A stretch of DNA of 64,000 nt from NCBI GenBank assembly GCA_022653675.1, contig JALCST010000009.1, forward strand, positions 41,516-105,515. The letters run 5' to 3'. Numbering within the stretch: position 1 is the stretch's first letter; each line of letters starts with the position of its first letter. The position numbers and the translations under genes are program-made. Shown here in pieces: positions 44,828-52,721 of the stretch. This stretch comes from Bacteroidales bacterium (GTDB lineage Bacteria; Bacteroidota; Bacteroidia; Bacteroidales; UBA932). Below the pieces are notes generated by a model. The model searched no databases. It was given only the letters and a program-made list of their open reading frames with translations, and was not told the origin of the DNA.

Positions 44828-46444
44828 ATGAAAATCATTGTTCTGGCTCTCTTTGTTCTGATCGTCGCCTTATTGGTGTACTTTCTGAACAGAAAGGATC
44901 AGCCTAAGGGTCTTTTTGCCGCGGCTCTCGCAAATATGGGCGAGCGTTTCGGTTACTATACCATGATGGCTATCCTTACGTTGTTTATGATGTCGCAATT
45001 TGACCTGGATGGTAAAAAAGCGGGCACCATATATTCTGGCTTTTTAACGGCCATTTACATCATGTCGGTTGTCGGTGGCATAATAGCCGACCGTACTCGT
45101 AATTATAAAGGAACCATCACCACCGGTCTCGTCATCATGGCGGTAGGTTACGTCGCCCTTGCCATTCCGGGGATAAAGATGCTTTGGTTCGCGGTCGCCG
45201 CCCTTATGGTCATCGCATTCGGAAACGGCCTCTTCAAGGGCAACCTCCAGGCAATAGTAGGCCAGCTCTATGACAATCCAAAGTATGACAAGATGCGCGA
45301 CAGCGGGTTCCAGATCTTCTATATGTTCATAAATCTAGGTGCGGTGATAGCTCCGGCAATCGCGACGGGCATACGCAACGGATTCCTGAAGTTGCAGGGT
45401 TTCGGATATAATTCCGACCTGTCCGATCTTTGCCACCAGTTTCTAAACGGACAGCTGGACCCGTCTTCGACGGCTTTCGCAACTTTTAATACGCTTGCAA
45501 ACAGCGTGAGTACGCAACCGGTTACCAATCTCACTTCATTCGCAAACAATTATCTGAACGCATTCAATACCGGATTCCATTACGCGTTTGCAGTAGCCAT
45601 CTTCGCGATGCTGATTTCTTTGGCCATATTCCTTACTTCCAAAAAGAGTCTTCCCGACCCTCAGAAACAAACCGACAAGAAGGATATGTCGGCCGAAGAG
45701 ATCAAACAGGATGCAAATGAGATCAAGCAGCGCATCTATGCTTTGCTTGCAGTATTTGCTATCGTGATTTTCTTCTGGTTCTCATTCCACCAGAACGGTC
45801 TTACGCTGACACTTTTCGCAAAGGACTACACTCATCTCAGCATTTTCGGCAAACCTATTTCCGCGGAAGATTTCCAGTCCATAAATCCGTTCTGTGTCGT
45901 CGTGTTGACACCTCTCGTGATGTTGCTCTTCAGTTCGCTGCGCAAGAAAGGCAAGGAACCTTCCACTCCGCGCAAGATCGCATACGGTATGGGTATAGCT
46001 GCTTTGGCTTATGTCGTGATGACCATCGGTTCCATCGGTCTTCCCAAATTGGCCCAGGTCCAGAAGATGGGCGGCCTGCCCGATTCGCAGCGCGTTACCC
46101 CTTGGCTGCTGCTTGCCACATATCTGATTCTTACTGTCGCTGAGCTATTCATAAGCCCTCTTGGACTCTCTTTCGTTTCAAAGGTTGCACCAAGGAAGAT
46201 GCAGGGTCTCATGCAGGGATGCTGGCTGGGTGCTACGGCTTTAGGCAACATGCTGCTGTCGATAGGGCCTCTGCTTTATTACAAGTTGAACATAAGTATG
46301 GTATGGTTGGTATTCGTGATAGTGTGCGCAATATCCATGATAGCCATGCTGGCCATGGTCAACTGGCTTGAAAGGGTAACGGGTGAAAAGAAACCGGAAT
46401 CCGTTCCGATTGCCGAGAATGCTTCCTCCGGTAATGCCGATTAG
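44828..46444 (+). CDS. Proton-dependent oligopeptide transporter (POT/PTR2) (538 aa)
   Basis: Proton-coupled importer for di- and tripeptides. The family signature NMGERFGYYTMM lies near the start, with GLFKGNLQAIVGQLYD and FQIFYMFINLGAVIAP in the first half and LFISPLGLSFVSKVAPRKMQG near the end. A long insertion (about residues 195-250) lies between TM6 and TM7, as in many Bacteroidota members. It has 12-14 predicted helices. It converges with galE, the two stop codons lying inside one small palindrome. Confidence 0.94.
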   Translation: MKIIVLALFVLIVALLVYFLNRKDQPKGLFAAALANMGERFGYYTMMAILTLFMMSQFDLDGKKAGTIYSGFLTAIYIMSVVGGIIADRTRNYKGTITTGLVIMAVGYVALAIPGIKMLWFAVAALMVIAFGNGLFKGNLQAIVGQLYDNPKYDKMRDSGFQIFYMFINLGAVIAPAIATGIRNGFLKLQGFGYNSDLSDLCHQFLNGQLDPSSTAFATFNTLANSVSTQPVTNLTSFANNYLNAFNTGFHYAFAVAIFAMLISLAIFLTSKKSLPDPQKQTDKKDMSAEEIKQDANEIKQRIYALLAVFAIVIFFWFSFHQNGLTLTLFAKDYTHLSIFGKPISAEDFQSINPFCVVVLTPLVMLLFSSLRKKGKEPSTPRKIAYGMGIAALAYVVMTIGSIGLPKLAQVQKMGGLPDSQRVTPWLLLATYLILTVAELFISPLGLSFVSKVAPRKMQGLMQGCWLGATALGNMLLSIGPLLYYKLNISMVWLVFVIVCAISMIAMLAMVNWLERVTGEKKPESVPIAENASSGNAD

Positions 46445-46452
46445 AAATCGGC
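46436..46452. terminator. Small palindrome spanning both stop codons of POT and galE
   Basis: GCCGATT (46436-46442) pairs with AATCGGC (46446-46452) around a 3-base loop. It covers the POT stop codon and reaches the galE stop. It could be a weak bidirectional terminator; T tracts are poor. Confidence 0.4.
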
Positions 46453-47483
46453 TATTTCTCGAGCGAGGCGAGATGTTTTTCCCAGGCCCAGGCGGAACGC
46501 AAAGTTTCCGATAGGGGTCTGGAGGCTTTCCAGCCGAGCTCGCGGTTGGCTTTTGACGGGTCGCCCCAGATGGCTTCGATGTCACCCTTGCGGCGGCCCG
46601 TTATTTTATAGTTCAATTTAAGGCCGTTGACTTTTTCAAAGGCCTTGACGATTTCCAAAGTCGAAACCCCGCGTCCCGTACCGATGTTGTAAACTTCGTA
46701 TGGCTTTTCCGATTTGCCGTCCAGCATCCTGTTCAGGGCGGCCACATGCGCCTTTGATAGATCCACCACATCTATGTAATCCCTTATGCAACTTCCATCG
46801 GGGGTATCGTAATCGTCCCCGAAGATGCTAAGACATTCCAGTTTCCCGATCGCTGTCTGGGTTATGTAGGGGACCAGGTTGTTTGGAACGCCGTTCGGAA
46901 GTTCCCCGATCAGTGCGGAAGGATGCGCACCTATCGGGTTGAAGTAACGCAGAGCGATGCCCCTGAAATTCCCGTATGCAGTTATGCTGTCCCTTAGGAT
47001 GTCTTCGCAGATGCGCTTTGTGTTTCCATAAGGGGAAGTAGCTTCAAGCCGTGGGGATTCTTCTGTCGCAGGCAAGACCTTCGGTTGCCCGTAAACGGTG
47101 CACGATGAAGAGAATACTATGTTTCCTACGCCGTTTTCCATCATGAGCCCGATCAGGTTCATAAGTGAAAGCAGGTTGTTGCCGTAATATTTCAGCGGTT
47201 CCCGGACCGATTCCCCGACCGCCTTGCTGGCCGCGAAATGTATTACGGCATCGATTCCGTTCTCCTTGAAAATCTTCCCGAAATTTTTCCTGTCGGTGCA
47301 GTCCTCCCTGTAAAAGGCAGGCCGAACCCCGGTGATCTTTTCGATGTCGTCGAGCACCCCCTCCTTTGAATTGGAAAGATTGTCCGCTATTATGACCTTG
47401 AATCCCGCTTCAATAAGTTCGACGGTGGTGTGGCTCCCTATATATCCGGTGCCTCCGGTTACAAGAACAGTATCTCCTTTCAT
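46452..47483 (-). CDS. galE: UDP-glucose 4-epimerase
   Basis: NAD-dependent epimerase interconverting UDP-glucose and UDP-galactose, for galactose use and envelope glycan precursors. The Rossmann start VTGGTGYIGSHTTVELIEAG is followed by the catalytic block SSSCTVYGQP, the YxxxK motif in SPYGNTKRICED, and sugar-binding blocks (LRYFNPIGAHPS, YDTPDGSCIRDYIDVVDL). At 343 residues it is full length. Its -7 box faces that of the divergent membrane EEP protein gene. Confidence 0.95.
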   Translation of the reverse strand: MKGDTVLVTGGTGYIGSHTTVELIEAGFKVIIADNLSNSKEGVLDDIEKITGVRPAFYREDCTDRKNFGKIFKENGIDAVIHFAASKAVGESVREPLKYYGNNLLSLMNLIGLMMENGVGNIVFSSSCTVYGQPKVLPATEESPRLEATSPYGNTKRICEDILRDSITAYGNFRGIALRYFNPIGAHPSALIGELPNGVPNNLVPYITQTAIGKLECLSIFGDDYDTPDGSCIRDYIDVVDLSKAHVAALNRMLDGKSEKPYEVYNIGTGRGVSTLEIVKAFEKVNGLKLNYKITGRRKGDIEAIWGDPSKANRELGWKASRPLSETLRSAWAWEKHLASLEK

Positions 47484-47502
47484 TGCTATTTATTTTGTCA
47501 TG

Positions 47503-47539
47503 CAAAGTTATTCCTTTTGTCCATTAATTGCTAATTTTG
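47503..47539. promoter_or_regulatory. Divergent -7 boxes of galE and the EEP-family gene
   Basis: Minus strand TAACTTTG (47503-47510) serves galE, 20 bases before its ATG. Plus strand TAATTTTG (47532-47539) serves the EEP gene. Both are exact -7 matches; -33 elements are weak. Confidence 0.5.
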
Positions 47540-47574
47540 GCGTTCAAACAAATTGGATAAGGAGTAAATCTGCC

Positions 47575-48588
47575 ATGTCGAGGAAGAAGAGAAGGAAAAG
47601 GAAGAGGCACGTCGTCATGACGGTGCTTTCCGTCATTTTCTGCATGCTTGCCTTATTGGGCCTTGTATCGGGATATATAAATCCGTACAATGCCCCGTTT
47701 TGCGAGTATGCCCAGTTAGTCCTTCCGGTCGTCCTGATCGTAAATGCCGTTTTTGCCCTGTATTGGATCCTTGTTTTCAATCCGAAAGTACTGATCCCGC
47801 TAGTCGCCATAGTCTGCAACATCGGCTATTTGAGCAGGGTGCTGCAATTCAGGAAGAACCAGGCAGCAGACGTTAAGGCAGACGTCAGGGTGCTGACATA
47901 CAACGTTCATCACTTCAACGAAGGTGAATCTGTCTATGCTGTAGCAGATTTTCTCAAGAACAGGGATATTGGTATCGCCTGTTTTCAGGAATGTTCGCCT
48001 GAAGATGGGGGGGATTTCAAGAAAATATTTTCCGAATACCCTTATATAGTGCGTCGGAGCGAATTCGCAATTCTTTCGAAATATCCTATCGACGATTCTT
48101 CAATAACCAGGTTCATCAATAACGGCAACGGTGCGCTGAACGCCGTCATAAACATAAAGGGCAAAACGATCAATTTCATTACCAGCCATCTGCAGACTAC
48201 CGGTTTCTCCGTTTCCAAAATCAAGTATGAAAGGGAAGGGAATATCTCCTTGGACAGGGCAGAGGATAATTTTGCCAACAATGCCAAAGTTCGTGCGGCC
48301 CAGGCATTGGAACTCAGATCGATGATCGAGTCGTCAAAGTATCCGGTGGTGTTTTGCGGCGATTTGAACGATATTCCGTCGTCCTTTTCATATCACAAGG
48401 TCAGGGGACGCATGAAAGATGCGTTCAAAGAGGCGGGAAGAGGATACTGCTATACGTATCTTCACCTGCTCAAGATGTTGAGGATAGATTATATTTTTCA
48501 CGATCCTTCGCTGAAGGCCGTGGAGTTCGAATCCCCGGCAGTCGAATTCAGCGACCACAAACCAGTGCTGGTAGGGTTTGCTATTTAG
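47575..48588 (+). CDS. Membrane-anchored endonuclease/exonuclease/phosphatase family protein (337 aa)
   Basis: EEP-fold phosphodiesterase or nuclease. A basic start (MSRKKRRKRKRHVV) is followed by about three membrane helices up to residue ~95. The catalytic domain lies beyond: LTYNVHHFNEG, a metal-ligand Glu in IACFQECSPE, VVFCGDLNDIPSS and a C-terminal VEFSDHKPVLVGF. The start at 47575 has an AGGAG-like ribosome site around 47560; a longer reading from 47332 is a shadow of galE. The 3' end overlaps the convergent response regulator by 8 bases. The substrate could be a lipid, nucleotide or DNA. Confidence 0.85.
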   Translation: MSRKKRRKRKRHVVMTVLSVIFCMLALLGLVSGYINPYNAPFCEYAQLVLPVVLIVNAVFALYWILVFNPKVLIPLVAIVCNIGYLSRVLQFRKNQAADVKADVRVLTYNVHHFNEGESVYAVADFLKNRDIGIACFQECSPEDGGDFKKIFSEYPYIVRRSEFAILSKYPIDDSSITRFINNGNGALNAVINIKGKTINFITSHLQTTGFSVSKIKYEREGNISLDRAEDNFANNAKVRAAQALELRSMIESSKYPVVFCGDLNDIPSSFSYHKVRGRMKDAFKEAGRGYCYTYLHLLKMLRIDYIFHDPSLKAVEFESPAVEFSDHKPVLVGFAI

Positions 48589-49063
48589 CCGACTTGTTTT
48601 TGTTCAGCTCTTCCAGCATGTTTTTCAGTTCTTCGTTTTGCTTGACGATCTGATTCTTGGCAGCTATCAGGGAAATCTGGTGATTGATCCTTATCAATAG
48701 TTCCTCTTTGCTGAAAGGTTTTGTAATGTAATCGCTGGCTCCCAACTTGAATCCCTTGACGATGTCGTCGGGGGTGCTGACCGCCGTCAACAGGACAACC
48801 GGTATGTCCTTATGCTCTTCATCAGCCTTGAGTTTGGCCATAACTTCATAGCCATTCATATCCGGCATCATTATATCCAGAAGAATCAGGTCGGGATTGT
48901 CGGTGCGCACTTTTTCCAAAGCTTCGATTCCACTTCCGGCCTTTATTATCCGGTATTTTTCCTTTGTCAGCAGGATGTCCATCAAATGGACGTTGAATTC
49001 GTTGTCGTCGACAACAAGGATCTTGTAATCGGAAGGGTTAATGGTCAGTTCCATTTTCTTCAT
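48581..49063 (-). CDS. Single-domain response regulator with C-terminal coiled coil (160 aa)
   Basis: CheY-like receiver with no DNA-binding domain. The acidic pocket is VVDDN, the phospho-acceptor is Asp63 in LILLDIMMPDMNGYE, and the switch residues lie in LLTAVS and YITKPFSKEE. After the receiver, about 30 residues (NQIVKQNEELKNMLEELNKN) form a likely coiled coil for dimer or partner binding. It is divergent from the hybrid kinase gene (97 bases between) and could be its phosphorelay partner; this is inferred from location. The start may instead be the Met at 49054. Confidence 0.88.
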   Translation of the reverse strand: MKKMELTINPSDYKILVVDDNEFNVHLMDILLTKEKYRIIKAGSGIEALEKVRTDNPDLILLDIMMPDMNGYEVMAKLKADEEHKDIPVVLLTAVSTPDDIVKGFKLGASDYITKPFSKEELLIRINHQISLIAAKNQIVKQNEELKNMLEELNKNKSAK

Positions 49064-49096
49064 AGTTATGTGTATTTACAAATATGGAAAAAATAT

Positions 49097-49128
49097 TTTG
49101 AAAAACAGCCTTAATTTTCATATTTTTG
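49097..49128 (+). promoter_or_regulatory. Full-consensus promoter of the hybrid kinase
   Basis: TTTG (49097-49100), a 20-base spacer and TATTTTTG (49121-49128): both Bacteroidota elements match with correct spacing. It predicts a start near 49134 and a short leader before the ATG at 49161. Confidence 0.65.
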
Positions 49129-49160
49129 ATAAATAAACCGGATCTGTAAAAACTTGGCTG

Positions 49161-52100
49161 ATGAAATTGCGGTTCTCCATATTCTTTTTCGTGTCTGTTC
49201 TGCTGGCGTTTCCCTTCAGCCTTTATGCCGACTCGTCAAGGAAGAATTTCGGTGAAGGCACGCCACAACCTCTGCAAAAGAACGGTTATGTGATTATTTT
49301 CAATGTCGACATCCCCCACAATTCGTTCGACGACGGCTTTGCTTCCATAATCGAGGAAAGGTTTGGTTCCAGGGTATGCATTTGTGATGAAAGGATTTCC
49401 GTAACAGATATTTCCGATTCGGTTTTACTTAACAGGAAATGTGACGACATACTTAAGAAATACAGCGGATCGGCTCCCGAAGCGGTTATCTTTTACGGAT
49501 CTGGAGCCATTATGGCATTGACCTCCCTTTTCGATAACGTATGGGCCGGCGTCCCGATAATAGCGGTAAGCCAGACGAAGGAGATTCTAAAGAACATAGG
49601 CGTTTTGCAGAAGGAAGGCGATACCGCCATGCTTTCGGTACCGGAGAATACCGTTTCGGTGGAGAATTATTTGCGTCATTATAATGCTACGGTAGTATAT
49701 TGGAATTATTACCTGTCCGAAACGCTTAAACTTGTCTTCGACTTTTTTCCGGAAAAGAGAAAGGTGACGCTGGTGACGGACGGCGAATTCGACCGTCTGT
49801 ATCTCATGGATAAGTTCAAGCTGATCATGTCCGAAAAGTATCCCCAAAAGGATTATGAAATATTGTCCTCGCGTGATATGGGTACCGGCAACCTTCTCAG
49901 GAAACTCTCTTCCCAGGATTCCGCTTCGGTCGTACTTTACGATTCCTTCGATGTGCGTAATGCCGGTAAGGGGGAGAATTTCCTTCAGAAAGAGCTGAAG
50001 GATATAGTTTGCGGGGTTTCGAGGGTCCCTTTGTTCATTTTGAGGGACGTGAATGTGAAGGAGGGAGATGCAATCGGAGGTTGCTATGTCACGGTTTCCA
50101 AAATATGCGACATGGTGGGCGCTTCACTTGATGAGGTCCTCTCCGGCAATTCAGCCTCTTCCATACCTTCCAAGACTGTCGGTACGCCCCAGACCATCCT
50201 GGATTATTACGTACTTTCCAAATACCACGTCGCAGCCAAGACTCCGGTCAATTCAGTCATACTTTTCAAGCCGCCATCATTCTACAAGCGTAACAAAACG
50301 GCTGTGTTGATATTGCTTTTCTTCGTGGTAGTCATAACGGTTATTGTTCTTGCCTATTCCCGACGGATGGCAATCCACGCAAAAAAACTAAAGGACGAAA
50401 ACGATCTCAACAGGCGCATCATATCCTCTTTGGACGGAGTAGTATTCCTTATATCTTCCAGAGGACAGTTCTTGAGGCGCCTTTCGCCGTTCTCGATAGG
50501 AATATTTGATCCGGAAGACGATATATCGAAATACAGCTATCACGATTTCATCAGCGATCCGACCCTTCTGAGGGAGATCGAGCAGTCATTTTCCAAGACA
50601 TTGAAGGAGAAGAGCGTCGAGAACCTGAATTTCAGCATTCATCATGACGGGAAGGACATATGGCTGAATGCCAAGTTCATACCTTATTCAAGCGATGAGG
50701 TTATGGCATTCTTCCGGGATGTTACTGTCCTCGTCGAACGTGAAAGCCGCCAGCAGGAATATCAGAGGATGATTGAAACCCTGGTCGACAACGTTCCCCT
50801 TTCTGTTACCATGAAGAATGTGGAAACAGGCAAATATGCGGTTTGGAACAAGTCTTCCGAAATATATTGGGGAATACCGTCATCAGAGATAATTGGCCAT
50901 ACAGTGTCCGAATGTTTGCCTCCCGCAGTGGCTGAAAAGGTTTCGTCCTACGACAATCTGGCTGCGGCCGGAGAACGCATCGTCAACGAAGTAATGTCCT
51001 TCGATTTCAAGGGCGAAATAAGGTATAGCCTCATATCCAAAATTCTGTTACGCTATTCCATCAGGAACGAAAACTGGATCCTTACATCATTTCTGGATAT
51101 CACGGATATCAAGCAGAAGGAGAGGACCATAGAGCGCCTGAATATGGAATATACCCTGGTTCAGAAAGCCCTGCACCTGGCCACATGGAACTGGAACATC
51201 AAGACAGACATAATGAAAGTGGATTACGTGAACTTTTATCAGGACCAGAAAACGGGTCCTGAAAATAGAGTAAGTTCCATCTCGATGTCGCAATATGTCG
51301 GCAATATCGTTGAGGAGGACCAGTCCAAATTGAACGATGCCATCCGGGACATGAAAAACGGGACGATCGATACAATAACCCGTGAATATAGATGCAAATC
51401 GCTTATAAGCAATAGAATAGTGTGGCTCGAATCCTATGCCATCGTAAGCGAACGTGACGATACTGGTGTCCCTGTAAACATAGTGGGTGTTTCGAGGGAT
51501 ATTTCCGACCGCAAGAAGGTCGAGGGTTCGCTTGTAGAGGCCAAAGCCCAGGCGGAAGAGTCCAACCGTTTGAAATCGTTCTTCCTGGCGAACATGAGCC
51601 ACGAAATACGTACCCCTCTCAATGCCATTGTCGGATTTTCCAACATAATAGCCGAAACCGAAGATCCGAATGAAAGAAGATCTTATGCCGAGATCATCAG
51701 AAGCAACAATGCCATGCTTCTGAGGCTTGTCAACGATATACTCGATATGTTGAAAATCGAAGCCGGCGTGATGGAATTCACCTATACAGATGTAAATATA
51801 AACCAGCTGATTTCCGAAGTCGTAGAGAGTGTGAATTTCAAGATGAAACTTTCGGGAAGCGTCGTGATCAGGGAGGAGAAACCTCTAGACGAATGCATAA
51901 TGCGCACAGATTGCAACAGGTTGACACAGGTCCTGACCAATTTCCTGACCAATGCCGTGAAATTTACCAAGGAAGGAAGCATCGTCTTGGGATACAAAAT
52001 GGAGGATGGAGGTTCGAAGATCCGTTTCTTCTGCAGCGATACAGGTTGCGGAATAGCTCCCGAAAACGTAAGGACCATATTTGGCCGTTTCGTAAAGCTC

Positions 52101-52697
52101 AATCCCTATTCCCAGGGCAGTGGAATAGGCCTGTCGCTGTCCGAAGTCATAGTACATACCATGAAGGGCGAGATAGGGGTGGATTCCACTCTGGGCAAAG
52201 GCTCGACTTTTTGGGCCGAGTTCCCGTATTCCATATGCGGGAGACCGCTCGGCGAAAATTTGGAAGAGGCTGAAAGCGAACATGGAGAGGCGGGTGGTGA
52301 GGAATCCGCTTCACAGCAGAAAAAGATCCTGGTCGCGGAAGACAACGACAGCAATTTCCGTTTGATAAAGACGGTCATCGGCAAGCGATACAATCTTGTA
52401 CATGCATGGAACGGTAAGGAAGCCGTGGATATGTTCAGCAGTGAAAAACCTGATCTAGTCCTGATGGATATCAAAATGCCGATAATGGACGGTTATGAGG
52501 CTACCTCCATTATAAGGAGGACCGATCCCGAGGCCAAGGTGATAGCTGTTACGGCTTTTGCCACGAGGGAGGACGAAGAGAGGATCAATTCGACCGGATT
52601 CAGCGGATTCCTCGCCAAGCCTATAAACTTCGAAAGCCTTAAGAGCATAGTCTTCGATTCGATATACGGCGATGCCGAGAATGCAGAAGTCAAGTGA
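49161..52697 (+). CDS. Hybrid sensor histidine kinase with periplasmic binding-protein-like sensor, PAS repeats and receiver (1178 aa)
   Basis: Membrane sensor kinase. A signal peptide (to about LYADS) leads into a ~330-residue periplasmic domain resembling ABC substrate-binding proteins (GYVIIFNVDIPHNSFDDGF, AVIFYGSGAIMAL, VTLVTDGEFDRLYLMD). One membrane helix follows at about residues 379-400. Three PAS-like modules span about 410-790 (LVDNVPLSVTMKNVETGKY is the second). The HisKA domain has His814 in MSHEIRTPLNAIVGFSN, the ATPase domain has NFLTNAVKF and GSGIGLSLS, and the C-terminal receiver has Asp1103 in LVLMDIKMPIMDGYE. There is no AraC DNA-binding domain, so it is not a PUL-type HTCS. 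Confidence 0.93.
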   Translation: MKLRFSIFFFVSVLLAFPFSLYADSSRKNFGEGTPQPLQKNGYVIIFNVDIPHNSFDDGFASIIEERFGSRVCICDERISVTDISDSVLLNRKCDDILKKYSGSAPEAVIFYGSGAIMALTSLFDNVWAGVPIIAVSQTKEILKNIGVLQKEGDTAMLSVPENTVSVENYLRHYNATVVYWNYYLSETLKLVFDFFPEKRKVTLVTDGEFDRLYLMDKFKLIMSEKYPQKDYEILSSRDMGTGNLLRKLSSQDSASVVLYDSFDVRNAGKGENFLQKELKDIVCGVSRVPLFILRDVNVKEGDAIGGCYVTVSKICDMVGASLDEVLSGNSASSIPSKTVGTPQTILDYYVLSKYHVAAKTPVNSVILFKPPSFYKRNKTAVLILLFFVVVITVIVLAYSRRMAIHAKKLKDENDLNRRIISSLDGVVFLISSRGQFLRRLSPFSIGIFDPEDDISKYSYHDFISDPTLLREIEQSFSKTLKEKSVENLNFSIHHDGKDIWLNAKFIPYSSDEVMAFFRDVTVLVERESRQQEYQRMIETLVDNVPLSVTMKNVETGKYAVWNKSSEIYWGIPSSEIIGHTVSECLPPAVAEKVSSYDNLAAAGERIVNEVMSFDFKGEIRYSLISKILLRYSIRNENWILTSFLDITDIKQKERTIERLNMEYTLVQKALHLATWNWNIKTDIMKVDYVNFYQDQKTGPENRVSSISMSQYVGNIVEEDQSKLNDAIRDMKNGTIDTITREYRCKSLISNRIVWLESYAIVSERDDTGVPVNIVGVSRDISDRKKVEGSLVEAKAQAEESNRLKSFFLANMSHEIRTPLNAIVGFSNIIAETEDPNERRSYAEIIRSNNAMLLRLVNDILDMLKIEAGVMEFTYTDVNINQLISEVVESVNFKMKLSGSVVIREEKPLDECIMRTDCNRLTQVLTNFLTNAVKFTKEGSIVLGYKMEDGGSKIRFFCSDTGCGIAPENVRTIFGRFVKLNPYSQGSGIGLSLSEVIVHTMKGEIGVDSTLGKGSTFWAEFPYSICGRPLGENLEEAESEHGEAGGEESASQQKKILVAEDNDSNFRLIKTVIGKRYNLVHAWNGKEAVDMFSSEKPDLVLMDIKMPIMDGYEATSIIRRTDPEAKVIAVTAFATREDEERINSTGFSGFLAKPINFESLKSIVFDSIYGDAENAEVK

Positions 52698-52721
52698 CCG
52701 TTTACATTTACAGTCGATTTG

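Noticed and set aside
47332..47574. Longer N-terminus for the EEP-family protein
   Set aside because: It would overlap galE and cross both promoters; a ribosome-site-like AGGAG and a basic membrane-anchor start support 47575.
49161..52697. Calling the large kinase a PUL hybrid two-component regulator (HTCS)
   Set aside because: The protein ends with a receiver domain; there is no C-terminal AraC helix-turn-helix and no propeller/Y_Y_Y sensor, and it is not beside the PUL.
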